From contig JACKHZ010000012.1 of assembly GCA_020638735.1 (NCBI GenBank), positions 434,001 to 498,000 on the forward strand: 64,000 nucleotides of DNA. The letters are read 5' to 3'. The position numbers were made by a program, and so were the translations under genes. A model generated the notes under the pieces. That model ran no database searches, had not been told where the DNA came from, and worked only from the letters and a program-made list of their open reading frames with translations. Positions 1 to 9,031 of this stretch are shown one piece after another (the first letter of the stretch is position 1; each line of letters starts with the position of its first letter). The DNA comes from Planctomycetota bacterium (GTDB lineage: Bacteria; Planctomycetota; UBA1135; UBA2386).

Positions 1-1
1 C

Positions 2-1243
2 GTGTTGCAGGGCATGGCCGACAACCGCGCCGACTTCGCCGCGGCCGGCGTCACCTATCTGCCCTACGTCGAGCCGGAGCCGGGCGCCGGCAAGGGGCTG
101 CTGGCGGCGCTGGCCGAACACGCCGCGGCGGTGGTGACCGACGAGTTCCCGTGCTTCTTCCTGCCGCGCATGCTCGAGGCCGCGACCGCGCAAGTGTCCG
201 TGCGCTTCGAGGCGATCGACGGCAACGGCCTGCTGCCGCTACGCGTCGGCGACAAGGTGTTCGGCCGCGCGTTCGACTTCCGCCGCTTCCTGCAGAAGTC
301 GCTGCCGGCGCACCTCGGCGACTTCCCGGTCGGCGATCCGCTGCGCGGCTACGACCTCGGCGAGGCGAAGCTGCCGCGCGACCTCGGCAAGCGCTGGTCG
401 CTGGCCGACGACGCGCTGCTCGAGGGCACCGCCGCGGCGCTCGCCGACCTGCCGATCGATCACGACGTCGCGCCGGCCGGGCTGCGCGGCGGCCCGGTCG
501 CCGCCGGCAAGGTGCTGCGCGCATTCTTCGCCGAGCGGCTGCAGCGCTACGGCGAGGAGCGCAGCCACCCGGACGCCGACTGCGCCAGCGGCCTGTCGCC
601 GTATCTGCACTTCGGCCATCTGTCGGTGCACCAGGTGTTCGCCGGCCTGGCCAAGCAGGAAGGCTGGACGCGGGATCGCATCAAGAAGACCACCAGCGGC
701 CAGCGCGGCTGGATGGGCATGAGCGACACCGCCGAGTCGTTCCTCGACGAGCTGATCACGTGGCGCGAGCTCGGCTACAACTACACGTGGCAGCGCGACG
801 ACTACGAGGACTTCGACTCGCTGCCCGAGTGGGCGCGGCGCACGATGGCCGCGCACGCCGACGACGTGCGCGAGCACGTCTACACGCGCGAGCAGTTCGC
901 CGCGGCGGCGACCCACGACGAGGTGTGGAACGCGGCGCAACGGCAGCTTCGCGAGACGGGCGTGATGCAGAACTACCTGCGCATGCTGTGGGGCAAGAAG
1001 GTGCTCGAGTGGAGCCGCACCCCGCAGGAGGCGATGGCGACGCTGATCGACCTCAACAACCGCTACGCGCTCGATGGCCGCAACCCCAACTCCTACACCG
1101 GCATCTCGTGGGTGCTCGGCCGCTACGACCGGCCGTGGGCGCCGGAGCGGCCGGTCTACGGGGTGCTGCGCTACATGAGCTCGGCCAACACCGTCAAGAA
1201 GCTCAAGATGAAGGGCTATCTGGCGCAGTGGGGCAGCGCGTAG
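2..1243 (+). CDS. phr: Class II CPD photolyase, 5'-truncated by the window edge
   Basis: Deoxyribodipyrimidine photolyase that repairs UV-induced cyclobutane pyrimidine dimers using light and bound FAD. About 413 residues are visible. The FAD-binding half is complete: an SPYLHFGHLS segment near residue 198, the TWRELGYNY segment near 255, and the class II hallmark around 350 (LNNRYALDGRNPNSYTG) followed by DRPWAPERPVYGVLRYM. Class II enzymes are usually 440-480 residues, so the first part of the antenna-binding domain lies upstream of base 1, and the GTG at base 2 is probably internal. The gene ends just before the sulfatase gene on the same strand. Family assignment is firm; the 5' end is unknown. 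Confidence 0.93.
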   Translation: MLQGMADNRADFAAAGVTYLPYVEPEPGAGKGLLAALAEHAAAVVTDEFPCFFLPRMLEAATAQVSVRFEAIDGNGLLPLRVGDKVFGRAFDFRRFLQKSLPAHLGDFPVGDPLRGYDLGEAKLPRDLGKRWSLADDALLEGTAAALADLPIDHDVAPAGLRGGPVAAGKVLRAFFAERLQRYGEERSHPDADCASGLSPYLHFGHLSVHQVFAGLAKQEGWTRDRIKKTTSGQRGWMGMSDTAESFLDELITWRELGYNYTWQRDDYEDFDSLPEWARRTMAAHADDVREHVYTREQFAAAATHDEVWNAAQRQLRETGVMQNYLRMLWGKKVLEWSRTPQEAMATLIDLNNRYALDGRNPNSYTGISWVLGRYDRPWAPERPVYGVLRYMSSANTVKKLKMKGYLAQWGSA

Positions 1244-1262
1244 CGGTCGCGACGGCGGCGGC

Positions 1263-1268
1263 TACGCT
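1263..1268 (+). promoter_or_regulatory. Candidate -10 element (TACGCT) for the sulfatase gene
   Basis: A TANNNT hexamer sits exactly 6 nt before the GTG at 1275, and there is no Shine-Dalgarno sequence in between. This geometry puts transcription start at or next to the start codon, so the mRNA would be leaderless. No convincing -35 is visible. Inferred from the same arrangement at several other genes in the window. Confidence 0.4.
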
Positions 1269-1274
1269 GCCGCC

Positions 1275-2771
1275 GTGCGCCTCCTCCGCTGCGTCACCCC
1301 GTTCGCGCTGATCGCCTCGCTCGTCGCGCAGGAGCGGCCGCGACCGCACCTCGTGCTGGTGTTCGCCGACGACCTCGGCTGGACCGACCTGTCGACCGGG
1401 CGCACCTGTGACGGCAACGGCTCGCCGTACCACCGCACGCCCAACCTCGACGCGCTGGCCGAGCAGTCGACGTGCTTCCCAGAGGCCTACAGCAGCGGTC
1501 CCAACTGTGCGCCGACGCGCGCGGCGCTGTGGAGCGGGCAGTGGGCGGCGCGCACCGGCATCTACACCGTCGACAGCGGCGCGCGCGGCCGCGCCGAGCA
1601 TCGTCGACTGAAGCCTGCGGACAACACCAAGGTGCTGTCGCCCGACGTCGTGACGTTGGCCGAGACGTTGGCCGCCGCGGGCTACGCGACGGGCTTCTTC
1701 GGCAAGTGGCACCTCGGCGACGAACGCGATGGCGCCGGCCCGGCGCAGCAGGGCTTCGCCCGTGCGGTCGGCGGCGATCACCGCGGCGGCGTCGGCAAGG
1801 CCGGGCACTTCGCCGACGAACACGGCGCGTTCGAGCTGCCCGGGCTCGGCCCGAACGGCGTGGCGCGGCAGTTCCTAGCCGATCGTCTGACCGACGAAGC
1901 GATCGCGTGGCTCGGCTCCGTCGAAGGGCCGTCGTTCTGCGTCGTCAGCCACTACTCGGTGCACACGCCGATCATGGCGCCCGAGAGCGACGTCGACGCG
2001 ACGCCGAAGCCGGACCCTGGCTTGCGGCACCACACGCGGCGCTACGCGGCGATGCTGAAGAACCTCGACGACACCGTCGGTCGCCTGGTCGCGTTCCTCG
2101 CCGCGCACGACGATCCGGCGTGGCCCGGGCACAAGCTCGCCGACAACACCGTGCTGGTGTTCACGTCGGACAACGGCGGCGTCGGCGGCTACCACGCGGC
2201 GGGCATCGACGGCGGCCAGGAGATCACCGACCAGCGGCCGCTGCGTTCGGGCAAGGGCTCGCTGTACGAAGGCGGCGTGCGGGTGCCGTTCTTCGTGCGT
2301 TGGCCCGGCGTGACGCCGGCCGGCGCGGTCGATCGTACGCCGCTGCAGACGATCGATCTCTATCCGACGTTCGCCGCGCTGGCGGGGGCGAAGCTGCCGG
2401 AGGCGCAGCCGGTCGACGGCGTCGACCTGTCGGCGCGGTTCCGGGGCCAGGGCGACGTGCCGCAGCGCGCGCTGCTGTGGAACTTCCCCGGCTACCTCGA
2501 AGCCGACGCCCGGCGCGGCACGTGGCGCTCGACGCCGGTGGCGACGATCCGCCGCGGCGACTGGAAGGCGATGTTCTGGTTCGAGACGCGGGCCTGGTCG
2601 CTGTTCGACCTGGCCAGCGATCTCGGCGAGGCGCACGACCTCGCGGGCGACCACGCCGAGCAGCTGGCGCCGTTGGCGGTCGAGTTGCGCGGCTGGCTCG
2701 CTGACACCGCGGCGCCGCTGCCGCGCGGCGCGGACGGCGCGCCCGCGCCGCTGCCGGATACGCCGCGGTAG
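1275..2771 (+). CDS. Exported sulfatase (arylsulfatase family)
   Basis: Sulfatase of the alkaline-phosphatase superfamily, hydrolysing sulfate esters, probably on polysaccharides outside the cytoplasm. A short signal peptide ends at about residue 19 (SLVAQ). FADDLGW near 30 supplies the metal-binding Asp pair. The formylglycine motif is CAPTR at about 78-82, with Cys78 expected to be converted to formylglycine. TSDNGGVGG near 299 is the second metal-site segment. The length of 498 aa is normal. The GTG start is supported by the signal peptide and by a TACGCT element 6 nt upstream. The substrate cannot be told from sequence. Conversion of Cys78 needs a maturase, which is not in this window. 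Confidence 0.93.
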   Translation: MRLLRCVTPFALIASLVAQERPRPHLVLVFADDLGWTDLSTGRTCDGNGSPYHRTPNLDALAEQSTCFPEAYSSGPNCAPTRAALWSGQWAARTGIYTVDSGARGRAEHRRLKPADNTKVLSPDVVTLAETLAAAGYATGFFGKWHLGDERDGAGPAQQGFARAVGGDHRGGVGKAGHFADEHGAFELPGLGPNGVARQFLADRLTDEAIAWLGSVEGPSFCVVSHYSVHTPIMAPESDVDATPKPDPGLRHHTRRYAAMLKNLDDTVGRLVAFLAAHDDPAWPGHKLADNTVLVFTSDNGGVGGYHAAGIDGGQEITDQRPLRSGKGSLYEGGVRVPFFVRWPGVTPAGAVDRTPLQTIDLYPTFAALAGAKLPEAQPVDGVDLSARFRGQGDVPQRALLWNFPGYLEADARRGTWRSTPVATIRRGDWKAMFWFETRAWSLFDLASDLGEAHDLAGDHAEQLAPLAVELRGWLADTAAPLPRGADGAPAPLPDTPR

Positions 2772-2934
2772 ATCGTCGTCTGCGCACTTGACGGGTCTGT
2801 AAGAACGCGTCGGCGATCGGCAACTTCTACAGCCTCTGCAGCGGCGTCGGTGCGTCTTGCCTGCGCGACAGCTACGTCCCGCCGTCGGTATGGAACTTGT
2901 CTTGGCGGGACACCACGCCTCCCGGGCTTGCGCG

Positions 2935-4326
2935 ATGAACGACGACACCAGGCGACTCCTCCCCCTCCACTTCCTCACCGCAGCGGTCGCGATGGCGGCG
3001 CCGGCGCTGACCCAGGTATGGCAGCAGGCCGTGCCGGCGACCCAGCCGGCCGCACGCTCGAGCGCCGCGATCGGCACGGACCTCGTCGGTGGCAGGGTGT
3101 TGCTGTTCGGCGGCGCAGCCGGCACGAGCTACCTCGGCGATACCTGGGCGTACGATGGCACCGACTGGTCGCCGATCGTCGGCGCCGCCCCGCCGGCCCG
3201 CGCCGGCGCCGCAGCCGCGTTCGATGCGTCGCGCGGCGCGCTCGTGCTCTACGGGGGGATCAACGGCGTGTCGACGAGCAGCTACCTCGCCGGTACGTGG
3301 GAGTTCGCCAACGGTGCCTGGTCGCAGCGACCGAACGGTGGCTTGCCGCCGCGCCGTTTCGGCCACGCGATGGCGTATGACGCGGCCCGCGGTCGCGTCG
3401 TCATGTTCGGCGGCCGCACCTACGCCGGCACGATCTTCCTGCAGGACACCTGGGAATGGGACGGCACCAGTTGGACGCCGTTCACGCCGGCGCACCGGCC
3501 GAGCAACCGCATGGGGCACGCGATGGCGTTCGACGCCAACCTCGGCGAGGTCGTGCTGTTCGGCGGCCTGCAGCTGGGCGGCCCCTTCCAGGCCGACACC
3601 TGGTCGTGGAACGGCTTGGACTGGACGCTGCGCAGTCCGGCGGCATCGCCTTCTCCCCGCGCCGATCACGCGATGGCTGCCGACGTCGAGCGCGCCGTCG
3701 TCGTGCTGCACGGCGGCTACGATGGCGCGGACCTGGGCGACACGTGGCAATGGGACGGCGCGGTCTGGGTGCAGGTCGCGACGCCGGTTCAACCGGGCAC
3801 TCGCGCGCTCGCGGCGATCTCGTGCGGGCCGGCGGGGAGGCACGTCGTCCTGTTCGGGGGCGAAGGAGCGGTCGGCCCCGTCTCTGGCACCTGGCGTTTC
3901 GGTCAGCTGGCGCAGGTGGATTCGTTCGGGGTCGGCTGCGGCACCCCGCCGCTGCTGCTCGAGCCGGCGAACGGCAGCCTTCCGGTGCTCGGGCAGGGGT
4001 TCGCCTGTGAGCTCGCCGAAGTGCCGGCCGGCGGCCTGCCGTTCTTGTCGTTCGGCTTCTCGGCAAGTGCAGCGGGTGGTGCGCCGCTGCCGCTGGACCT
4101 GTCTTGGCTCGGCATGACCGGGTGTTGGCTCTACCACGACCCCGTCTTGCTCGGGTGGTCGCTCGTGCCATCCGGAGCCAGCTGGGCGAGCTCGTTGCCG
4201 CTCGCCGGCGGCAGCGCGCTGGCCGGGGTCAGGCTGTATGCGCAGGCCTATGCGCTCGCACCGGGCAGCAATGCACTGGGCCTGCTGACGAGCAACGCGC
4301 TCACGCTGACGCTCGGCATGCCGTGA
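2935..4326 (+). CDS. Secreted kelch-repeat (beta-propeller) protein with lineage-type C-terminal domain
   Basis: Exported protein of unknown function. From the chosen ATG there is a signal peptide (LLPLHFLTAAVAMAAPALTQ) and then about five kelch units, each with a V(V/L)LFGG turn and a D(T/S)W(x)W(D/N)G segment, spanning roughly residues 35-320. Kelch units of this kind fold as a beta-propeller and usually mediate binding. The last ~130 residues start with DSFGVGCG and end in a hydrophobic, Gly/Leu-rich sandwich-like stretch (QAYALAPGSNALGLL). That stretch resembles terminal domains common in large secreted planctomycetal proteins. The open frame extends 26 codons further upstream, but the signal peptide argues for 2935. 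Confidence 0.8.
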   Translation: MNDDTRRLLPLHFLTAAVAMAAPALTQVWQQAVPATQPAARSSAAIGTDLVGGRVLLFGGAAGTSYLGDTWAYDGTDWSPIVGAAPPARAGAAAAFDASRGALVLYGGINGVSTSSYLAGTWEFANGAWSQRPNGGLPPRRFGHAMAYDAARGRVVMFGGRTYAGTIFLQDTWEWDGTSWTPFTPAHRPSNRMGHAMAFDANLGEVVLFGGLQLGGPFQADTWSWNGLDWTLRSPAASPSPRADHAMAADVERAVVVLHGGYDGADLGDTWQWDGAVWVQVATPVQPGTRALAAISCGPAGRHVVLFGGEGAVGPVSGTWRFGQLAQVDSFGVGCGTPPLLLEPANGSLPVLGQGFACELAEVPAGGLPFLSFGFSASAAGGAPLPLDLSWLGMTGCWLYHDPVLLGWSLVPSGASWASSLPLAGGSALAGVRLYAQAYALAPGSNALGLLTSNALTLTLGMP

Positions 4327-4349
4327 GTCGGTGAGGTCTGCGGCGTGCC

Positions 4350-5525
4350 CTACATCTTCTCGGCGAGCAGCTGCTTCACGGCGTACTTCAGCAGCGCCTC
4401 GCTGCCCGAGCCGACGGTGATCAGCGCGATCTTGCCGCTGCGATCGACGACCGCGAGCGTCGGGATGCCGCGCACGTAGTAGTCCTTGAAGTCCTGCTCG
4501 GCGCCGACGACGAACGGGTATTCGATGCCGGTGTGGTCGCGGAAGTCGGTGATGTGCTGCACGAAGTCACCTTCGGCGATGCCCTTGACCGACTCGCCGC
4601 CGCCCTGCATCTGCGACGCGTCCGCAGGCATGTAGCCGTTGGCGTAGAAGCGCGTGACGCCGATCACACGCAGCCCGCGGTCCTTGTATTCGGCGTACAT
4701 CTCGTTGAGCGCCGGCATCACCATGCGGCACGGACCGCACCACGTCGCCCAGAAGTCGACCAGCACGACGTTGCCCTTCATCTCGCTGAGCGGCTTCGCC
4801 TCGCCGCCGACCCAGGTCGTGCTGCGGATGTCCGGCGCCGGCTTGCCGATCAGCTCCTTGCGCAGCGTGACGTAGCCCATCGTCTTCTCGTCGGCGTTGC
4901 CTTCGGCCTCGGCGTAGAGCTTCGCCGCGCCGTCGCGATCACCGCAGGCGGCGTGCAGGTCGCCGAGCGTCAGCTGCAGCCGCGCCTTGTCGTCGCCGGT
5001 CGCCGCAGCGACGCCTTCCTCGACGATGCTGCGCGCCTCGTCGGCGAGGCCGTTGGCGAGCAGCGCGTTGGGCAGCATGGTCGTGCGCATGCGCGGCGCG
5101 GCCCGCTCGTCGCCGTAGTGCTGCAGGTAGAAGCGACAAGCTGCCAACGCCTTCTCCGCGTGCTCCATCTCGCCAGCGGCGCTCGTCAAGCCGGCCGTCA
5201 GCAGGTCCTTGTCGGCGGTGGTGTCGAACGCGCTCCAGTCAGCGGACAGGAACGCCTTCTCGAACAGCTTGCGCGGCTCGGACATCGTCTTGCGCAGCTC
5301 CGTGATCTTGCTCATCGCTGTCTGCTGCGCCTCGCTGCCCCGCTCCGCGCCGCGGACCTCGCTGAGCAGCTGCTGGTACTCGCTCTGCATCGACTCGACC
5401 GTCGCATACAGCTTGCGCACGGTCTCCGTCTTGCCGGCGGATGCGTCGGCGGCCTGGGCGGTGGCGAAGCCGGCGACCATCAGCATCGCGGTGATGGCGA
5501 ACGGGCGGCGGAACATGGGGCTCAT
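4350..5525 (-). CDS. TlpA-like thioredoxin-fold protein with helical N-terminal half
   Basis: Exported thiol-disulfide oxidoreductase, probably periplasmic. A signal peptide (ITAMLMVAGFATAQA) is followed by about 230 mostly helical residues with coiled-coil and TPR-like character. After that comes a TlpA/ResA-type domain: KPAPDIRSTTW, then VDFWATWCGPCRM, whose CGPC pair is the redox centre, and a cis-Pro loop GIPTLAVVD. The domain also carries the longer insertion between beta strands seen in TlpA proteins. The open frame continues far upstream to 6308, but the signal peptide fixes the start at MSPM. Its partner protein is unknown. The upstream minus-strand gene (DUF2231) is about 130 bp away. 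Confidence 0.88.
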   Translation of the reverse strand: MSPMFRRPFAITAMLMVAGFATAQAADASAGKTETVRKLYATVESMQSEYQQLLSEVRGAERGSEAQQTAMSKITELRKTMSEPRKLFEKAFLSADWSAFDTTADKDLLTAGLTSAAGEMEHAEKALAACRFYLQHYGDERAAPRMRTTMLPNALLANGLADEARSIVEEGVAAATGDDKARLQLTLGDLHAACGDRDGAAKLYAEAEGNADEKTMGYVTLRKELIGKPAPDIRSTTWVGGEAKPLSEMKGNVVLVDFWATWCGPCRMVMPALNEMYAEYKDRGLRVIGVTRFYANGYMPADASQMQGGGESVKGIAEGDFVQHITDFRDHTGIEYPFVVGAEQDFKDYYVRGIPTLAVVDRSGKIALITVGSGSEALLKYAVKQLLAEKM

Positions 5526-5659
5526 CGGGCGGTTCCTCGGGGGGGTTCTGGAGGTTGGGAGGCCGGTGAGTATGCCTGCCGATTCGTACGCAAATCGTCT
5601 CGTCACGCGATGACACAAGGCTGTTGCGATGTGCTCGGGCGTGGGCCCCGTGCGGGACG

Positions 5660-6187
5660 TCAACGAGCGTCGTCGTCGTCGTGCGCCCCGTGGCTGCCGC
5701 CCAGGGATGGCGCCGTCAGGGGCCCGGGTGCGCGTTCGACGAACGCCGCCGCCGCGCCGTGTCGATAGACCAGTTCGCCGCCGGCTTGCCCGGTGCGGAT
5801 CGCCAAGGCCAGGACCGCGCAGCTGCCGGCGACGCCGACCAGGGCCAGCCCTCTTGCGATCGGGTCCCGGCGGAGCAGTGCCACGGCGAGCACGACTGCG
5901 CACAACAGCCCGGCGCCCTGCACGAACAGCTCGGCTGCGTGCTCGTGGGCCTCGAGCGCGGCTTCGGGAACGCGGTGTTCGACGACTTCCTCGTCGCCTT
6001 CGCCGCTGCGCATCGCCAGCAGTCCGGTGGCCAACATGGCGACGTGCGCGGCGACGTTGAGCCACCAGGCGCGGCGCGGCAGCCAGCCGCGCCACCAGGC
6101 GAGCAGGAGGCCGGCGCCGAGCAGCGGCGTCAGGGCGGCCAGGGCGAGCGGCAGGTGCACGATGGCGGGATGCAGTGGGGTGTTCAT
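5660..6187 (-). CDS. DUF2231-type four-helix membrane protein
   Basis: Small integral membrane protein of 175 aa. It opens with the DUF2231 signature (LHPAIVHLPLAL) and has four hydrophobic helices: roughly residues 8-30, 40-60, 85-105 and 112-130. A loop rich in Glu and His lies between helices 2 and 3, and the tail is His/Asp-rich (GAHDDDD). The function of the family is not established; related proteins are often linked to heme or metal redox processes. A good Shine-Dalgarno (AAGGAG) lies about 9 nt before the ATG. The gene is divergent from a membrane-anchored LuxR-type regulator that starts 102 bp away, so the two may be linked in regulation. Confidence 0.75.
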   Translation of the reverse strand: MNTPLHPAIVHLPLALAALTPLLGAGLLLAWWRGWLPRRAWWLNVAAHVAMLATGLLAMRSGEGDEEVVEHRVPEAALEAHEHAAELFVQGAGLLCAVVLAVALLRRDPIARGLALVGVAGSCAVLALAIRTGQAGGELVYRHGAAAAFVERAPGPLTAPSLGGSHGAHDDDDAR

Positions 6188-6274
6188 CGGTTGGACTCCT
6201 TGCGGCGGGACAGTGGGCCGCAGGTCGCCAGACGATCGGCCGCAGTGCCGGGCGAATCGATCCGACATGCGTGA

Positions 6275-6280
6275 TAGCGT
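6275..6280 (+). promoter_or_regulatory. Candidate -10 element (TAGCGT) for the LuxR-type regulator
   Basis: A TANNNT hexamer ends 9 nt before the ATG at 6290 with no Shine-Dalgarno between them. This fits the leaderless-type spacing seen at other starts in this window. Confidence 0.35.
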
Positions 6281-6289
6281 CGATGGCAC

Positions 6290-6871
6290 ATGGACTTGGG
6301 AGCGCCACAGCCGACGGATGTAGGATCCGAACGACGCCTCGCCTGGCTGGTCGTCGGCACCTTCGCCGCGGTCGCGGCCCTGGCCACGCTCGACATCGTC
6401 GGCGACCTCGGCGAAGGCGCGCCGTGGCGGCACGTCGCGATCGAGGGCGTGCTGGTCGCGGTGGCGGCGGCCGGGGCGGCGCTGGTGCTGCGGCGGTTGG
6501 TGCGTCTGCACCGCGACGAACGCTCGGCTCGGGCCGAGGCCGAGCAGCGCTCGGCGGTGCTCGGCGAGGAGCTGCAGCGGTCGCGCGACGAGGCGGCGCG
6601 TTGGCAGGCCGATGCCCAGGACCTGTTGGCGGGGCTGAGCGCGCTGATCGACCGTCAGTTCGGCCGGTGGGGGCTGACCGCCGCCGAACGCGAGGTCGCG
6701 TTGCTGCTGCTCAAGGGCCTCAGCCACAAGGAGGTCGCGGTGGCGCGCTCGGTCGGCGAGGCCACCGTTCGGCAGCAGGCGGCGTCGGTCTACCGCAAGG
6801 CCGGGCTGTCGGGCCGCCACGACCTCGCCGCGTTCTTCCTCGAGGACCTGTTGGCGCCGCGTGCGCAGTGA
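6290..6871 (+). CDS. Membrane-anchored LuxR-family transcriptional regulator
   Basis: Regulator of 193 aa without a receiver or ligand-binding domain. Two transmembrane helices (about residues 18-38 and 47-67) are followed by a short coiled-coil (about 72-110). A LuxR/FixJ-type helix-turn-helix closes the protein: LTAAEREVALLLLKGLSHKEVA at about 125-145, then GEATVRQQAASVYRKAGLSGRHDLAAFF. The DNA-binding domain would therefore be held at the membrane. It is divergent from the DUF2231 membrane protein, which may be its sensor partner or target; this is inferred from position only. The start is set by the hydrophobic N-terminus and the upstream TAGCGT element. Confidence 0.8.
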   Translation: MDLGAPQPTDVGSERRLAWLVVGTFAAVAALATLDIVGDLGEGAPWRHVAIEGVLVAVAAAGAALVLRRLVRLHRDERSARAEAEQRSAVLGEELQRSRDEAARWQADAQDLLAGLSALIDRQFGRWGLTAAEREVALLLLKGLSHKEVAVARSVGEATVRQQAASVYRKAGLSGRHDLAAFFLEDLLAPRAQ

Positions 6872-6889
6872 CCGCCGGTCCTCGACCCG

Positions 6890-8893
6890 CTAGCGACGCC
6901 CGCTCCAGCGCAGCATCTGGTCGGCGAGGTCGTAGCAGTGCCAGACCTCGACGTCGGTCACCTTGCCGTCGGCGTCTTGCACCAGCCGCAGCTCCGGCTG
7001 GACGAACCCGGTCACCGAAGGCAGGTCGAGCTTCTCGATGCGGGCGAGCACTTCCTCGTGCAGCGCCGGGTCGATCTTGACGCCGTAGCCGTCGACCAGC
7101 GCCTTGCCGGCGGCGAAGTCGCCGGTCGCCTTGATGCGCATGATCTCGGCCAGCAGCCGGCCGCAGCCGTCGCGGAACTTCGCCGCCGAGTCGACCACGT
7201 AGAAGGTCTTGCCGTCCTTCTTCTCGACGTGCACGCCGCCGTCGTTGGCCAGCAGCCACAGCACGATCATCTGGCGGTTGCGCATGTGGTCCTCCTCGAC
7301 GCGTTCGCCGAGCTTGACGCGGCGCAGCTGCACCAGCGCGTTGCGCGCGTAGGCCTCGTACTTGGCCAGCACCGCGTCGTCGTCGGGCACCAGGCCCATG
7401 TCCTTGCACTTCTGGTCGGCGCACCAGTAGAGGCCGACCAGGTCGGCGCGGCCTTCCTCCAGCGTGCTGTAGTAGAGGCCGAGCCGCTGCGCGGGGTTCT
7501 GCACCTCGGGCAACACCAGCCCCGACGCGTGGCCGACGACCTCGTGCAGGTTGGTGTGCAGGTCGTCCATCTGCGCCGCGTACTTCCTCGCGCGCGCCGC
7601 CTCCTCTTCGGTGAACGAGAACTCGTCGACGCTGCCGCCGGTGCTGACCTGGTTGTAGGCGTCGACGACGTTGGCGAGGTTGACCGACTTGCTGCCGTAT
7701 TCCTGCCGAACGTCGGCTTCGTTGGGCAGGTTGACGCCGATCGGCGTGATCGGGCCGGTGTCGCCGGTCTCGGTGACGACGGCGATCGCGCGCGCCGAGA
7801 TGCCCTTGACGTCCGGCTTCTTGAAGCGCTCCTCCCACGGCATGTGCTGCTCGAACCACGGCGCCTCGGCGGCCAGCGCGGCGATCGCCTCGGTCTTCTG
7901 CTCGTCGCGGAAGCTGATCACCGACTGCCAGGAGCCCTTGATGCCGCGCGCGTCGAGGTAGACCTCGATGAAGCCGAGCGTGAAGTCGACGCGGCTGTCC
8001 TTGTCCTGCACCCAAGCGATGTTGAACTCGCGCCAGTCGTTCAGGTCGCCGGTCTCGTTGTAGTGGATCAGCTTCTCGATCGCCTTCGCGGTCGGCGCCG
8101 GCGCGAACGGCAGCGCGTCGCGCAGGTGCGCGTTGACCGCCGCGATCTGCCGCGCGTAGCGGCCGGGCGGCACGGTGGCGTTGCCGGCCCGATAGACCTC
8201 CTCGACCAGCTCGCCGTTCTGGTTGACGAGCCGCGAGTTGAGGCCGTTCTTCTCGTCGAAGCCCTCGAGCATCGCCGAGGTGACGCCGACGTAGAGGTTG
8301 TTGCAGCTGGCAGCGATCGGGTCCTTGCCGTGCTCGGTGCTCTTGTCGGTCACCGACTCGTAGATGCCGGGCTCGGTCATCACGTCGTAGGCCTGGGCGA
8401 GGTCGACCAGCGGCGCCAGGCGCTCGTTGGTCATCGTGTGGCCGGCGGCCTCGGCCAGCTGCCACGCGGCGTCGAACTGCTCGCGGGTCAGGCGCAGCAG
8501 GTTCTTCCTGGTCGACAGGTTGTCGTGGATGCCCGAGTGCACCCAGAACAGCTTGCAGTAGCGCTCGACCTCCTCGCGCACGTCCTGCGGCAGCTGCGCG
8601 CGCACCAGCCAAAGCGACTCGAGCACCCAGCGCAGCGGCAGGTTGTAGACGAAGCGCTGGTCGAGGTTGATGTCGCGGCCGGCGATCGCCGCCTGCGACA
8701 GGTGGTAGGCAAGCAGCTTGTCGCTGAGCGGCAGCGCCTCGAAGCCGTCGGCGTGCAACTGCACGATCTGCGTCTTGTCGGCCCGGTCGAGCAGCAGACG
8801 GCGCTCGCCGGGGTGGTCGGAGGTCGGGCCGCCCTGGCACGCGGCGAGCGCGGCGGAGGCGACGAGAGCGAGGAGGGGGCGCTTGTCCGTCAT
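6890..8893 (-). CDS. Dipeptidyl-peptidase III family (M49) zinc peptidase, predicted lipoprotein
   Basis: Metallopeptidase of family M49, expected to release dipeptides from peptide N-termini. The zinc motif is HEVVGH at about 450-455 (the M49 HExxGH type), and the third ligand lies in EEGRAD near 478, matching the family's EE(C/G)RA(D/E). The length of 667 aa fits. The N-terminus has a lipobox (SAALAAC), so the enzyme is probably tethered to the cell envelope rather than cytosolic. The ATG at 8893 is supported by the signal peptide and by a TATGCT element 9 nt upstream. It stands alone between the LuxR-type gene and the RRM leader region. Confidence 0.9.
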   Translation of the reverse strand: MTDKRPLLALVASAALAACQGGPTSDHPGERRLLLDRADKTQIVQLHADGFEALPLSDKLLAYHLSQAAIAGRDINLDQRFVYNLPLRWVLESLWLVRAQLPQDVREEVERYCKLFWVHSGIHDNLSTRKNLLRLTREQFDAAWQLAEAAGHTMTNERLAPLVDLAQAYDVMTEPGIYESVTDKSTEHGKDPIAASCNNLYVGVTSAMLEGFDEKNGLNSRLVNQNGELVEEVYRAGNATVPPGRYARQIAAVNAHLRDALPFAPAPTAKAIEKLIHYNETGDLNDWREFNIAWVQDKDSRVDFTLGFIEVYLDARGIKGSWQSVISFRDEQKTEAIAALAAEAPWFEQHMPWEERFKKPDVKGISARAIAVVTETGDTGPITPIGVNLPNEADVRQEYGSKSVNLANVVDAYNQVSTGGSVDEFSFTEEEAARARKYAAQMDDLHTNLHEVVGHASGLVLPEVQNPAQRLGLYYSTLEEGRADLVGLYWCADQKCKDMGLVPDDDAVLAKYEAYARNALVQLRRVKLGERVEEDHMRNRQMIVLWLLANDGGVHVEKKDGKTFYVVDSAAKFRDGCGRLLAEIMRIKATGDFAAGKALVDGYGVKIDPALHEEVLARIEKLDLPSVTGFVQPELRLVQDADGKVTDVEVWHCYDLADQMLRWSGRR

Positions 8894-8902
8894 CGGGGGC
8901 TG

Positions 8903-8908
8903 AGCATA
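8903..8908 (-). promoter_or_regulatory. Candidate -10 element (TATGCT) for the M49 peptidase gene
   Basis: Read on the minus strand, GATATGCT ends 9 nt before the ATG at 8893, again with no Shine-Dalgarno between. It belongs to the TANNNT/short-leader set in this window. Confidence 0.35.
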
Positions 8909-9031
8909 TCGGTCGCGGTTGGGGATCTCGTCCCCCGGGCCGCTGATGGGGGGGAGGGGGCGCGGCGGGCGTCGGTGCCCACCCGGCTCCGACCAGGGCG
9001 TGCTGGGCCCGGCCCGGCCGGTCGGTCGCCC

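Noticed and set aside
2772..2934. Short coding-like stretch before the kelch gene (GNFYSLCSG...)
   Set aside because: It has no start or signal sequence and is too short to judge. It may be a relic of a secreted-protein end, but I cannot support it.
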